This document shows, piece after piece, positions 12,512-23,528 of a DNA stretch of 64,000 nt. A program made the position numbers and the translations under genes. Origin of the DNA: Myxococcales bacterium (lineage in GTDB: Bacteria > Myxococcota_A > Polyangia > Haliangiales > Haliangiaceae); contig JADJUF010000046.1 of NCBI GenBank assembly GCA_016717005.1, positions 1-64,000 of the forward strand, read 5' to 3'. The notes beneath the pieces were generated by a model. It did not search any database. It saw only the letters and a list, made by a program, of their open reading frames with translations, and was not told where the DNA came from. Each line of letters opens with the position of its first letter. The stretch's first letter is position 1.

Positions 12512-13729
12512 ATGTCGACCTCACCGCTCTACCTGTTCATCTTCATCGTGTTCCTGAACCGCTACGTGTTCGGGTTCTACCTCACCCGCGTGCGCGGCCG
12601 CCGCTTCGACGAGACGATCACCGGCTACGAGCCGACGATCACCGTCGTGGTGCCGCTGTTCAACGAGGGCCGCTCGATCTACGACACGATCGTCAGCCTG
12701 GTCGGGCTCGAGTACCCGGCCGCGAAGCTGGCGATCACCGTCGTCGACGACTGCTCGACCGACGACTCGTACGAGTGGGCGTGCCGGGCCGCCGCCGAGT
12801 TCGGCAACGTCCGGGTGCTGCGCAACCCGCACAACATGGGCAAGCGCAAGGGCATCAACCACGCGGTCCGCGAGGCCACGTCCGAGATCATCGTGTCGGT
12901 CGACTCCGACGTGATCGTCTACCCGACCGCGCTGCGCGAGCTGGTCGCCCGGTTCACCGGCCCCGAGGTCGCCGCGGTCGGCGGCCGCGTCCACGTCTCC
13001 AACCCCAACGACAACTGGCTGTCGAAGCTCCAGACGATCAAGTACTACTTCGGCCAGGAGCACCTGAAGAACCTCGAGCGCGCGCTGCGCTCGGTCATGT
13101 GCCTGTCGGGCTGCCTGACCGCCTACCGCCGGCACGTGCTGCTGGCGCTCGAGCCGATCCTCGAGGACCGCAACATCCTCGGCATCCCGATCAAGTACGG
13201 CGAGGACCGGTTCCTGACCCGGCAGATCGTCAAGGCCGGCTACCGCACGGTCATGACGATGGACGCGATGTGCTTCACCAAGGCGCCGACCGACCTGCGC
13301 GGCTACTTCAACCAGCAGCTCCGGTGGAAGCGCTCGAACATCGTCGACTTCGCGTGCGGCCTGGGCCACGCGTGGAAGCTGCACCCGCTGGTCTGCATCC
13401 AGTACCTCTCGATGCTGATGCTGCTGCTGGTCTACCCGTTCGTGATCATCGCCCACGTCGCCGCCGGCGAGCTCCTCGGCCTGATCCAGTTCCACGTGGC
13501 GCTGATCGCGCTGTTCGGCCTGATCTACTACCTGGCGCCGTCGACCCGCCGCCTGCCGCCGTGGCTGCGGGTCCACCCGATCGCGTTCCTGCCGATGGCG
13601 GTGCTGATGCCGGTGGCGTACGTGCTGCTGACGCCGCTGGGGCTGTTCACGCTCGACACCGCCAGCTGGGAGACCCGCGGCCACGGCGCGGTCGCCGCCC
13701 CGCCGGTCGCCACCGGAGGCCCGCGATGA
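12512..13729 (+). CDS. processive family-2 glycosyltransferase (polysaccharide synthase)
   Basis: A 405-residue membrane protein. An N-terminal helix (LYLFIFIVFLNRYVFGFYL) precedes the GT-A domain: ITVVVPLFNEG, VVDDCSTDDS (UDP-binding Asp), IIVSVDSDVIV (DxD-type), KYGEDRFLTRQ (catalytic base region) and FNQQLRWKRS, the QxxRW signature of processive synthases. Several C-terminal membrane segments follow (YLSMLMLLLVYPFVIIAHV, HVALIALFGLIYYL, LPMAVLMPVAYVLLTPLG). This is the layout of hyaluronan, chitin and NodC-type synthases and of PgaC. Its stop overlaps the next ATG. With a PIG-L deacetylase two genes downstream, an N-acetylhexosamine polymer is a reasonable inferred product. Confidence 0.9.
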   Translation: MSTSPLYLFIFIVFLNRYVFGFYLTRVRGRRFDETITGYEPTITVVVPLFNEGRSIYDTIVSLVGLEYPAAKLAITVVDDCSTDDSYEWACRAAAEFGNVRVLRNPHNMGKRKGINHAVREATSEIIVSVDSDVIVYPTALRELVARFTGPEVAAVGGRVHVSNPNDNWLSKLQTIKYYFGQEHLKNLERALRSVMCLSGCLTAYRRHVLLALEPILEDRNILGIPIKYGEDRFLTRQIVKAGYRTVMTMDAMCFTKAPTDLRGYFNQQLRWKRSNIVDFACGLGHAWKLHPLVCIQYLSMLMLLLVYPFVIIAHVAAGELLGLIQFHVALIALFGLIYYLAPSTRRLPPWLRVHPIAFLPMAVLMPVAYVLLTPLGLFTLDTASWETRGHGAVAAPPVATGGPR

Positions 13730-14457
13730 TCGTCGCCGCGCACCAGCCCGCCTACCTGCCCTGGCTCGGCTACCTCGACAAGGTCGCGCAGGCCGACGTG
13801 TTCGTGATCATGGACGATCTGCAGTTCGAGGCCGGCAACTTCCAGCACCGCAACAAGCTCAAGCTCAACCACGGCCCGGCCTGGGTGACGGTGCCGCTCG
13901 AGCGCGGCCCGCAGCACGAGCGCATCTGCGACAAGCGCATCGCCAACGGCGGCAGCCCGCGCGAGCACTGGGCCCGCCGCACCTGGCTGACGATCGAGAC
14001 CCACTACCGCAAGAGCCCGCACTTCGCCCGCTACCGCGATGAGCTGGCCGACGTCTACGCTCGGCCGTGGCGGGCGCTGGCCGACCTCGACGGCCACCTG
14101 TTCGACCTGGCCCGACGCTGGCTCGGCGTCACCCGGCCAGTGCTGCGGGCGTCGTCGCTCGAGCTGGTCGGCGCCAAGACCGAACGGATCATCGACCTGT
14201 GCCGCAAGGTCGGCGCCCGCGCGTACCTGTCCGGGCGCGGCGGCTCGGTCGACTACCTCGACGTCGACGCCCTGCGCGCGGCCGGCATCGCGGTGGTGTG
14301 GCAGCGGTTCACCCACCCGGTCTACCCGCAGCGCTACCCCGAGCTCGGCTTCGCGTCGCACCTCGGGTTCCTCGATCTGATCCTCAACTGCGGCCCCGAC
14401 GCCGCGGCGATCCTCGCCGCGGGCGGCGCCGCCCCAGCGGCCGAGGTCGCGCGATGA
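13726..14457 (+). CDS. WbqC-like family protein
   Basis: A 243-residue soluble protein beginning MIVAAHQPAYLPWLGYLDK, the hallmark of the WbqC-like family found in O-antigen and glycan clusters. Other family-like parts are DVFVIMDDLQFEAGNFQHRN, the basic TWLTIETHYRKSPHF and ARAYLSGRGGSVDYLDVD. The biochemical activity of the family is poorly defined; roles in sugar modification have been proposed. It is coupled by ATGA overlaps to the synthase upstream and the deacetylase downstream, so it should act on the same glycan. Confidence 0.9.
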   Translation: MIVAAHQPAYLPWLGYLDKVAQADVFVIMDDLQFEAGNFQHRNKLKLNHGPAWVTVPLERGPQHERICDKRIANGGSPREHWARRTWLTIETHYRKSPHFARYRDELADVYARPWRALADLDGHLFDLARRWLGVTRPVLRASSLELVGAKTERIIDLCRKVGARAYLSGRGGSVDYLDVDALRAAGIAVVWQRFTHPVYPQRYPELGFASHLGFLDLILNCGPDAAAILAAGGAAPAAEVAR

Positions 14458-15083
14458 ACCGGATCTTCGACGAAGAGAAGGGCGGCCGGGTCGTGGCGTT
14501 CGGCGCCCACCCCGACGACCTCGAGGTCGGCGCCGGCGGGCTCCTGGCCCGGCTGGCCCGCGAGGGCGCGATGGTCACGATGGTCGTGGTCTCGGTGCCG
14601 AACCAGGCCGAGGTGCGACGGGCCGAGGCCGAGGCCGCCGCGGCGCTGATCGGCGCGCGGCTGGTGGTGCTCGAGGATCGGCCGTGCCGCGTCGAGGATC
14701 TGCCGATGCACGAGCTCGTGCGTCGGTTCGATCACATGGTCGGCGACTGCCGGCCCGATCTGGTGATCACCCACTCGGCCCACGACCTCCACTGGGATCA
14801 CAGCCTGGTCAACCGCGCGACCGTGTCGGCGCTGCGCCGGTCGCCGTGCGATCTGCTGGCGTTCCTGTCGTCGCCCGAGATGAACGCGCAGTCGCGCTCG
14901 ATCGGCCAGTGCTTCGCCGACATCTCGACGACGATCGACACCAAGATCGCGGCGATCGGCGCGCACACGTCGCAGGTGCCCAAGCTCGATCTCGAGTCGA
15001 GCCGGGACCTGGCCCGCGCGATGGGCCGGATCAGCGGCTACGCCTACGCCGAGGCCTACGAGGTCCTGCGGGTCCGCATCTGA
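14454..15083 (+). CDS. PIG-L/LmbE family deacetylase
   Basis: A 209-residue protein with the zinc motif AHPDD (VVAFGAHPDDLEVGAGG, residues 15-31) and the second zinc-site region ITHSAHDLHWDHSLVNR (about 105-121). Such enzymes remove the acetyl group from N-acetylglucosamine in small molecules or glycans. It has no signal peptide, so it should act in the cytosol on a precursor or glycosidic intermediate rather than on exported polymer, unlike PgaB. It is the last gene of the plus-strand operon, 54 bases from a converging gene; the gap holds the palindrome GGTCCGGACC at 15,101-15,110. Confidence 0.85.
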   Translation: MNRIFDEEKGGRVVAFGAHPDDLEVGAGGLLARLAREGAMVTMVVVSVPNQAEVRRAEAEAAAALIGARLVVLEDRPCRVEDLPMHELVRRFDHMVGDCRPDLVITHSAHDLHWDHSLVNRATVSALRRSPCDLLAFLSSPEMNAQSRSIGQCFADISTTIDTKIAAIGAHTSQVPKLDLESSRDLARAMGRISGYAYAEAYEVLRVRI

Positions 15084-15137
15084 CGGGGCCGGATCGGACG
15101 GGTCCGGACCGAAGCGGCCCGGCACGCCCGGCACCGA

Positions 15138-16613
<1,476 letters not shown>

Positions 16614-16617
<4 letters not shown>

Positions 16618-17990
16618 GGTGGCGGCTCGCCGCCGGGGCCGGCGATGACGATCGAGCTGCCGGCGGTGATCGTCGGCAGGTAGACCACCGAGGTGTCGTC
16701 GGCCTCGTACTGGACCAGGTAGTCCTGGCCGCGGCGCGACCGCTGGTACGCGCCGCCGCCGCTGCTCGTCCACACGGTCAGTCCCCGCTGGCCGAACGTC
16801 GGCACCTCGATCACCGCCCCGCGCTCGACGCCCTGATCGGCGGTGATCATCACGCCCGCCCCGACCTCGCCGCTGAAGCGGTAGGTGCCGCGCGCCGGCA
16901 CGAACGTGGTCGGCGTCAAGGTCGGCGGCCGGGCGAACTCGGTCATGGCGACGCGCAGCTCGCGCGAGCAGTCGGCCACGCGGTCGGTCTCGACCGCCAC
17001 CGCGGTCACCAGCTCGTAGGCTCCGGCGGCGGCGCCGCCGCGGTTGACCCAGTCGACGACCATCGCGCGGTTGGCGCGGGTGTCGTCGGTGGTGCGGGCG
17101 CGCATGCCAGCGATGGCGGTCGGGAAGGACCAGGCCAGGCCGACCTGCGGCAGCGCGCTCCCGGCCCCGCTGATACACGCGGTGATCGGCGCCGCCGGCG
17201 CCGACAGCTTGGCCGCCGCCCCGACCGCGGGGAACGGCCCCGGGACGGTCGCCGGATCGACCTGGTAGCGATCGAGCGCGGTCGGGAACGTGAAGTAGCT
17301 CGTGAGGATCGCCGGGTTGCCATCGGGATCGGCGCACCCGGCGCAGGTCATGACCCCGGCGCTGAGCGTCACCTGATCGCGCCGCACGATGCGGCCGCTG
17401 GGCTGCACGGTGAAGTCGACGACGCCGGTGACGGTGGTCGCGGCGTCGCAGCCGAACACCGTCGCGGCGACCGGCACGGCCTGCTCCCAGGTGACGCGGG
17501 TGGTGGCCAGGGCCGGGCCGCTGCGGAGCGTGGTGGCCTGGCCGACCTGCGACGAGCGGCCGTCCACCCCGAACGCCGGGTACATCGAGATGCCCGCGAA
17601 CCGCTCGTCGCGCACGCAGCTGTCGTTGTTGCCGGCCAGCACCTCGTCAGCGCCGCGGCGCAGGCTCGACGGCATCGCCGAGGTGCTGTCGAACTCGAGC
17701 ACGAGGTCGCCGACGGTCCAGCCGCGCGCCAGCGGCGCGACCGGGGTCAGCGGGGTCGCGAGCGCGCTCGCGAAGCAGTCCTCGACCACGGTGGTCCCAG
17801 GATCATCCTCGGCGCCGGGGTGGACCAGCGCGTTGTCGTCGTCGCAGTCGTTGGCCGCGGGGTTGGCCGCCACCGCCGGCCAGCCGTCGCAGTCGCCATC
17901 GCCCGCGCACGGTCGGTACGGGGGCACGTCGAGGCAGCCGGCGGCGCCGGCCAGGGCGATCAGGGCGCACGCGTGCTGGAGCCCCGGCAT
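16614..17990 (-). CDS. secreted lipoprotein with MopE-type metal-binding motif
   Basis: A 458-residue protein. The signal is MPGLQHACALIALAGAAGCLD, with Cys-19 as the lipidation site. Directly after it comes a Cys/Asp-rich stretch (CAGDGDCDGWP, then NDCDDDNALVHPGAEDDPG), matching the putative metal-binding repeat known from MopE and many myxobacterial surface proteins. The remaining 400 residues are beta-rich with few motifs (RRGQDYLVQYEADDTSVVYL near the end). The start is the ATG at 17,990, with an AATACT seven bases upstream. The frame is much longer upstream but antisense to another gene there. It heads an operon with the zinc-ribbon Ser/Thr kinase. Confidence 0.8.
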
Positions 17991-17997
17991 CTTCACG

Positions 17998-18026
17998 AGT
18001 ATTACCGCTCGCCGATACCGGCGCAA
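17998..18026 (-). promoter_or_regulatory. promoter TTGCGC-N17-AATACT, leaderless start
   Basis: On the minus strand TTGCGC (18,026-18,021), 17 bases, AATACT (18,003-17,998), then seven bases to the ATG at 17,990. The predicted transcript would begin at or next to the start codon. Confidence 0.45.
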
Positions 18027-18038
18027 CGCACGGTCAGC

Positions 18039-18044
18039 TACGAT
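18039..18044 (+). promoter_or_regulatory. -10 hexamer TACGAT, leaderless start
   Basis: TACGAT lies six bases before the GTG at 18,051. This geometry, and the in-frame stop after the nearby ATG at 18,042, decide the GTG start. No -35 is clear. Confidence 0.4.
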
Positions 18045-18050
18045 GACGAC

Positions 18051-18971
18051 GTGAGGGTCGCGACGTTCGTGTTCGCCGTGGCGCTGATCACGCCGGCCGC
18101 CGCCGCCGCCGCGCCCGATCCCGACCGCGCCGACGCGCTCGCCGCCGAGGCTGAGGCCCGCGCCGCAGGCGGCGACTTTCTCGGCGCGGCCGCCAGCTTC
18201 CGCGACGCCCACGCCGCGGACCCCCGCCCCGAGTTCCTGTGCAACGTCGGCGTCGCGTTCCACAAGGCGCGCGATCTGCCGCGGGCCCACCTGTACCTCG
18301 GACAGTGCCTGACCCGCGGCGGCTCGCTCGATCCCGGCTTCCTGGCGTCGGTGCGCGCGGTGTTCGCGACGGCCGAGGACCAGCTCCGCGCCGGTGAGTT
18401 CGCGCCCATCGACGTGAACCCCGAGCCGGCCGCCGCGGCGTTCACCATCAGCGCGTTCGGCGTCGGCGACACCCTGGTCGGCGCCCGCCTGGTGTGGCTG
18501 CCGTTCGGGCGGCACACGCTGCACGTGACCGCCGACGGCTACGTCGCCGATGACGTCGGGGTCGAGATCACGACCCGCGATCACCAGACCGTCCGCCCGA
18601 CGTTGACCCGCGCGCCAGTGATCGGGCCGCCGCCGACGACGACGCCGCCCCCGGTCCACCGCCGCACCGCGCCCGCGTGGATCGCCACCGGGGCCACGGT
18701 CGCGGTCGGCGTCACCGCTGGCCTGCTCTACCTGCGCGCCCGCGCCTGGGCCGCGGACGCCGGCCTGCCCGAGATCCCGCCCGAGGTCTACGCCGACCGG
18801 GTCGACACCGCCCGCGCCTACCAGCACGGGTCGTGGGCGGTCGCTGCGCTGGCCGGGGTCGGCGCGGTGGCGAGCGGCTACCTCTGGTATCGCGCGCTGC
18901 GGACGCCGGCGCCGATCGAGGTGGCGCCGACCGCTGGCGGCGCGATCGTCGGCGTGCGCGCCTCGTTCTGA
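18051..18971 (+). CDS. TPR/PEGA envelope protein
   Basis: A 306-residue protein from a GTG start: signal peptide VRVATFVFAVALITPAAAAA, then a TPR-like part (ADALAAEAEARAAGGDFLGA, FRDAHAADPRPEFLCNVGV, KARDLPRAHLYLGQCL). Next is a PEGA-like domain (LVGARLVWLPFGRHTLHVTA, DGYVADDVGVEITT), a Pro-rich linker and two membrane helices near residues 212-230 and 261-280. It ends in a beta-strand-like GGAIVGVRASF. This TPR-PEGA-TM plan recurs in the gene at 55,186. Such proteins are thought to be periplasmic scaffolds; the exact role is unknown. Confidence 0.75.
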   Translation: MRVATFVFAVALITPAAAAAAPDPDRADALAAEAEARAAGGDFLGAAASFRDAHAADPRPEFLCNVGVAFHKARDLPRAHLYLGQCLTRGGSLDPGFLASVRAVFATAEDQLRAGEFAPIDVNPEPAAAAFTISAFGVGDTLVGARLVWLPFGRHTLHVTADGYVADDVGVEITTRDHQTVRPTLTRAPVIGPPPTTTPPPVHRRTAPAWIATGATVAVGVTAGLLYLRARAWAADAGLPEIPPEVYADRVDTARAYQHGSWAVAALAGVGAVASGYLWYRALRTPAPIEVAPTAGGAIVGVRASF

Positions 18972-18979
18972 TCCAACGT

Positions 18980-19669
18980 TCAGTCGAGCTCGATCAGCTC
19001 GCCGAAGGTGGGCTCGATCACCGGGGCGCGCTCGTCGACCGCCTCGTGCCCGGCGACGCGCGCGGCCCACGGCGCCGAGGCGATCCGCAGCGGGGCCGCG
19101 ACCACGGCCGCGAGCTCCTGGCGCACCCCCGACCACCGGGCGCGGGCGCTGTCGTCGAGCCCGCGATCCGCGGCCGCGGCGCGCGCGACCGGCAGCGCGG
19201 CCGCCGCCAGCGATCGGGCCAGCGCCGCCACCGTGCCCCGCAGGGCCGCGCGCTGGGCCAGGGCCGCCTCGGCCTGGGCGACGACGGCGTCCGCGACCGC
19301 GCCCGCCCGGTCCGGCGCGGTGCGGACCGTGGCCTGGGCCACGCGGTGACCGAGCCGGACCAGATCGTCGGCGAACCCCACGACCGTCGCCGCCAGGTTG
19401 GCGCGGAAGCTCGCCCCGAGCGCCGTGTCGTCGGCCAGCGCGTGCTCGAGCCGGATCCGCATGGCCTTGCCGGTGAACCCGTCGATCGCGATCAGCGCGG
19501 CGGCCAGGGCCGCGTCGCGCGCGGCCAGCCCGGCGTCGGACACGTCGTGGCTCGCCAGCTCGGCGGCCAGCTGCGCGGCGTAGTCATCGCTGGCGAACGC
19601 CTCGAGCCGCGCCAGGGTCTGGACCGCGTCGAGCAGCTCGCCCGACGACCGCGCGCTGGTTGCCTGCAT
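18980..19669 (-). CDS. hypothetical helical protein
   Basis: A 229-residue soluble protein without signal peptide or recognised motif. It is rich in Ala/Arg/Asp helices (LARLEAFASDDYAAQLAAEL, AALAAALIAIDGFTGKAMRI, FADDLVRLGHRVAQATV). TAGCCT lies six bases before the ATG, so it has its own promoter. It converges with the PEGA gene, eight bases between stops. I do not recognise the family. Confidence 0.7.
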   Translation of the reverse strand: MQATSARSSGELLDAVQTLARLEAFASDDYAAQLAAELASHDVSDAGLAARDAALAAALIAIDGFTGKAMRIRLEHALADDTALGASFRANLAATVVGFADDLVRLGHRVAQATVRTAPDRAGAVADAVVAQAEAALAQRAALRGTVAALARSLAAAALPVARAAAADRGLDDSARARWSGVRQELAAVVAAPLRIASAPWAARVAGHEAVDERAPVIEPTFGELIELD

Positions 19670-19675
19670 CGGTCC

Positions 19676-19681
19676 AGGCTA
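19676..19681 (-). promoter_or_regulatory. -10 hexamer TAGCCT, leaderless start
   Basis: TAGCCT (19,681-19,676) is six bases before the ATG at 19,669. A weak TCGCCA sits 17 bp upstream. Confidence 0.4.
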
Positions 19682-19754
19682 CCGCGCACGCCCGCAGGTG
19701 GCGACCACGCTGCGACCCGCGCCACATCCCGGCGCCGGTACGGTGGTCGGTAGG

Positions 19755-19784
19755 TTGGCAGCGCGGTGCGGTCGGCGGTACCGT
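19755..19784 (+). promoter_or_regulatory. promoter TTGGCA-N18-TACCGT, leaderless start
   Basis: TTGGCA (19,755-19,760), 18 bases, TACCGT (19,779-19,784), then six bases to the ATG at 19,791. Confidence 0.5.
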
Positions 19785-19790
19785 TGCACG

Positions 19791-20354
19791 ATGTCGTGCC
19801 GCGGGCCTCGAGACCTGGCGCTGGCCGCCACCCTGGCCACCGCGCTGGCGGCGTGCGCGCAGGCCGAGAGCAGCGTCGACGCGACCACCGACGGGCCCCC
19901 GGCCGACGCCGGCGCCGACGCGCCGACCGACGCCCCCGGCAGCGACGGCCGGCCGGCCGGCAACGACGTGTGCGCCGGGGCCGAGGACGTCACCACCGCC
20001 GCCCACGGCGCCACCGGGGCCACGATCACCGGCGACCTGACCGGCTACCACAACGACGTCCAGCCGCCGACCGCGTGCACCGGCTTCACCAACGACGGCC
20101 CCGACGCGGTCTACGTGGTCACGATGGGCCCCGGCAAGACCATCACGGCCACGCTCGATCCCCAGGGCTGGGACGGCGCCGTCGAGATCGTCCAGCCGTG
20201 CGTGCTGACACCGATCTGCCTGGCCGGCAGCGACGGCGCCAGCCCCGAGGTCGCGAGCTACACCTCGACGGCGGCGACCACGGTCTACGTCGTCGTCGAC
20301 AGCTGGAGCGACACCGCGTTCGGCCCCTACACGCTCAACGTCACCGTGCAGTGA
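19791..20354 (+). CDS. secreted lipoprotein, PPC-like beta domain
   Basis: A 187-residue protein: lipoprotein signal ending ATALAAC, an Asp/Pro/Ala linker (DATTDGPPADAGADAPTDAP), then one compact domain starting GNDVCAGAEDVT and including YHNDVQPPTACTGF, DAVYVVTMGPGKTITATLD and TVYVVVDSWSDTAFGPYTLN. That strand pattern resembles the bacterial pre-peptidase C-terminal type of beta domain, but no enzyme is attached. Its stop directly abuts the stop of the converging RND pump gene (TGATCA). Confidence 0.75.
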   Translation: MSCRGPRDLALAATLATALAACAQAESSVDATTDGPPADAGADAPTDAPGSDGRPAGNDVCAGAEDVTTAAHGATGATITGDLTGYHNDVQPPTACTGFTNDGPDAVYVVTMGPGKTITATLDPQGWDGAVEIVQPCVLTPICLAGSDGASPEVASYTSTAATTVYVVVDSWSDTAFGPYTLNVTVQ

Positions 20355-23300
20355 TCAGGGCCCGGCCGGCTCGGCCGGCGCGGGCGCGGCCTCGACCGGC
20401 GCCGGGGTGACCGGGGCCGGCGGCGCGCCCGGCGCGTGGCGCTTGCGGCGCAGGAACCGGATCAGGCGATCGCGGCCGTTGGTGAGGATGTCGTAGTAGG
20501 TCGGGATCACCAGCAGCGTCAGCACCGTCGACGTGATCACGCCGCCGATCACCGCGCGGCCCAGCGGCGCCCGGAAGTCGCCGCCCTCGCCCGAGCCGAT
20601 CGCGATCGGCAACATGCCGGCGACGATCGCGACCGAGGTCATGATGATCGGGCGCAGCCGCACCCCGCCGGCCTCGACCAGCGCCTCCTCGCGCGACAGG
20701 CCCTCGCGCTCGGCCTGCTTGGCGAAGTCGATCAGCAAGATCGCGTTCTTCGCGACGATGCCCATCAGCATGATCACGCCGATCATGCTCATCAGGTTGA
20801 GCGTCGACCCGGTCACCAGCATCGCCAGCATGACCCCGATCAAGGACAGCGGCAGCGACGCCATGATCGGCAGCGGCTCGAGGAACGAGCCGAACTGGAT
20901 CACCAGGATGAAGTACATCAGCATCACCGCCGCGCCGAGCGCGATGAAGATCCGCGTGAACACCTCGGCCTGATCCTCGGCCTCGCCGCCCTGCCGCCGC
21001 TCGTAGCCGGGCGGCAGCGACAGATCGGCCAGCTTGCTCTCGATGTCCGCGATCACCGCCGACAGCGGCCGGCCCTCGGTGTTGGCGCCGACGGTGATCA
21101 CCCGATCGCCGTCCTTGTGCTCGATCAACGTCGGGCCGAGGCTGCGGTTGACCTTGGCGATCTGCCCGAGCGGCACCGTGGTCGCGCCGGTGGGCCCGTT
21201 GAGCACCAGCGGCAGCGCCTCGAGGTCCTCGGGCCGCTGGCGCCAGTCGGCGCCGACCCGGACCATGACGTCGCGGGTGCGCCCGGCCGGATCGATCCAG
21301 TCGGCGACGTCGAGGCCGGTGAACGCTGGCCGCAGCGACTGCGCCACGTCGGCCACCGACACGCCGAGCGCGCCGGCCAGCTCGCGATCGAGCACGACCT
21401 CGACCTCGGGCCGCTGGCCCTTGCTCGACAGGCCGACGTCGACCGCGCCCGGCACGGTGGCGACCCGGGCCGCGACCTGCTCGGCCAGGTCGGTCAGGAC
21501 CGCGAAGTCCTCGCCGGTCAGCTCGATCTGGATCTGCTTGGCCGGGCCGAAGCCGCCGGTCGAGATGTACGCGACGACGCCCGACAGCGCGCGGATCTGG
21601 TTGCGGACCCGCTGCGCGATCACGTCCTGGTGGACCGATCGCTTGCCCTTGGGCACGAGCCGGACGTAGATCGACGCCGAGTCGACGGTGCCGCCCTGCC
21701 CGCCGACGGTCGCGTAGGTGTACGCCACCTCGGGGTGGGCCCGGACCAGCGCCACCGCCTCGGCGACCTTGCCGCGGGTGTAGTCGAGGTTCGACCCGGG
21801 CGGGGTCTCGATCTGGATCGTGAACTCCGAGCGATCCTGGATCGGCATGAACGCGCACCCGACCATCCCGGTGCCCGGGATCGCGGCGGTGCCGATCAGC
21901 ACGAAGAACATCACGACCACCATCAGCAGGCGGTGGCGCAGCGCCCACCGGATCACGCGCTTGTAGAACCGGGTCAGCGCGTTGAAGCCGCGATCGAAGA
22001 ACTCGAGCTTGCGGGTCAGCCAGGTCTTCTGGTGGCCGGTGGCCTCGGGGTCGGGCCAGACCGCCGACAGCATCGGATCGAGCGAGAACGACACGAACAG
22101 CGACACCAGCACCGAGCACGCGATCGTCAGCGCGAACGGCGCGAACCACTGCTGCGCGACGCCGCCCATGAACGCGATCGGCACGAACACGACGACGATC
22201 GAGAACGTCGTCGCCGCGACCGCCAGGCCGATCTCGGACGTGCCGTCCTTGGCCGCGGCGACGTGGTCCTTGCCGCGCTCCATGTGGCGCACGATGTTCT
22301 CGCGCACGACGATCGCGTCGTCGATCAGGATGCCGATCGCCAGCGACAGGCCCAGGAGCGACATCACGTTGAGCGTGAACCCGAACGCCAGCACCGCGAT
22401 GAACGACGCGATCACCGACACCGGCAGCGCCAGGCCGGTGATCACCGTCGAGCGCCACGACTTGAGGAACACGAACACCACCAGGATCGTGAGCAGCGCG
22501 CCCTCGATGAGCGAGCTCTTGACGTCGTCGACCGACGCCTCGACCCGCACGCCCGAGTCGCGCACGACCTCGAGCCGCGTGCCGGGGTGCTTGGTCCCGA
22601 GCTCGTCCCGCAGCTCGGCGAGCACCGCGCGGATCTTGGCGCTGACGTCGGTCGTGCTGTAGCCCGACGCCTTCTTGATGTCGATCGCGACCGCGCCGGT
22701 GCCGTCGTAGAGCGCGGCCGAGCGCGCGTCCTCGGCGCCGGGCGCGACGTCGGCGACGTCGCCGAGCCGCACGACCGACGTCCCCGAGCGGGTCAGCACC
22801 AGCTGCTCGAAGTCACGCGCGGTCTCGAGCCGGCCGCGCAGGCGGATCGTCCGCTCGTCGTAGGGCCCGGTCAGGCGCCCGACCGGCGCCGCCAGGCTCT
22901 GGGTCGCGACCGCGGCGACCACCTGCGGGATCCCGAGCCCGACCGCGGCCAGCGCCCGCGGCCTGATCGCGATCGTCATCTCGCGCTTGGTGCCGCCGAC
23001 GACGCTGACCGACGCCACGCCCGGGATCGCCGACAGCGCCCGCGACACCCGCTGCTCCGCGAGCTCGGTCAGGTCGACCGGATCGAGGGTGTCCGAGGCC
23101 AGCACCAGCGACACGATCGGGAAGTCCGAGGCCTTGAACCGCGACAGGATCGGCTCCTCCATCTCGGTCGGCAGATCGGCCCGCTTCTCCGAGATCTTGT
23201 CGCGGATGTCCTGGGCGGCCGCGCCGATGTCCTTGCCGAACCGGAAGAACACGATGATCACGGCGTAGCCGTCGACCGCGGTCGACTGGATGTTGTCGAC

Positions 23301-23528
23301 GCCGGCCAGCGACTGGAACGACTCCTCGAGCGGATCGACCAGCTCGCGCTCGACCGTGCCCGGCGACGCCCCCGGGTAGACCACGGTGACCGCGACCAGC
23401 GGCACCTCGACGTCGGGGAACTCGTCGGTGTCGAGCCGGGACAGCGCCACCAGGCCGAACACCACCAGCGCGATCATCACGACGGTGGTGACGATCGGCT
23501 TGCGGATCGCGTAGTCCGAGATCCACAT
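20355..23528 (-). CDS. RND efflux transporter (HAE1/AcrB-like inner membrane pump)
   Basis: A 1,057-residue proton-driven pump of full family length. Features in order: N-terminal helix after IRKPIVTTVVMIALVVFG; porter loop VTVVYPGASPGTVERELV; FKASDFPIVSLVL; membrane helix 4 with the proton-relay pair in GILIDDAIVVRENIVRHME; mid-protein FVLIGTAAIPGTGMVGCAFM; second porter half; GVIMLMGIVAKNAILLIDFAK; C-terminal VITSTVLTLLVIPTYYDIL. The family usually exports amphiphilic compounds; HAE1 fits better than the metal type, but the substrate is not predictable. It overlaps the MFP gene by ATGA and is the last gene of the operon. Confidence 0.95.
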   Translation of the reverse strand: MWISDYAIRKPIVTTVVMIALVVFGLVALSRLDTDEFPDVEVPLVAVTVVYPGASPGTVERELVDPLEESFQSLAGVDNIQSTAVDGYAVIIVFFRFGKDIGAAAQDIRDKISEKRADLPTEMEEPILSRFKASDFPIVSLVLASDTLDPVDLTELAEQRVSRALSAIPGVASVSVVGGTKREMTIAIRPRALAAVGLGIPQVVAAVATQSLAAPVGRLTGPYDERTIRLRGRLETARDFEQLVLTRSGTSVVRLGDVADVAPGAEDARSAALYDGTGAVAIDIKKASGYSTTDVSAKIRAVLAELRDELGTKHPGTRLEVVRDSGVRVEASVDDVKSSLIEGALLTILVVFVFLKSWRSTVITGLALPVSVIASFIAVLAFGFTLNVMSLLGLSLAIGILIDDAIVVRENIVRHMERGKDHVAAAKDGTSEIGLAVAATTFSIVVVFVPIAFMGGVAQQWFAPFALTIACSVLVSLFVSFSLDPMLSAVWPDPEATGHQKTWLTRKLEFFDRGFNALTRFYKRVIRWALRHRLLMVVVMFFVLIGTAAIPGTGMVGCAFMPIQDRSEFTIQIETPPGSNLDYTRGKVAEAVALVRAHPEVAYTYATVGGQGGTVDSASIYVRLVPKGKRSVHQDVIAQRVRNQIRALSGVVAYISTGGFGPAKQIQIELTGEDFAVLTDLAEQVAARVATVPGAVDVGLSSKGQRPEVEVVLDRELAGALGVSVADVAQSLRPAFTGLDVADWIDPAGRTRDVMVRVGADWRQRPEDLEALPLVLNGPTGATTVPLGQIAKVNRSLGPTLIEHKDGDRVITVGANTEGRPLSAVIADIESKLADLSLPPGYERRQGGEAEDQAEVFTRIFIALGAAVMLMYFILVIQFGSFLEPLPIMASLPLSLIGVMLAMLVTGSTLNLMSMIGVIMLMGIVAKNAILLIDFAKQAEREGLSREEALVEAGGVRLRPIIMTSVAIVAGMLPIAIGSGEGGDFRAPLGRAVIGGVITSTVLTLLVIPTYYDILTNGRDRLIRFLRRKRHAPGAPPAPVTPAPVEAAPAPAEPAGP

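Noticed and set aside
15101..15110. GGTCCGGACC palindrome as a terminator
   Set aside because: No loop and no U tract; too short to call in DNA this rich in GC.
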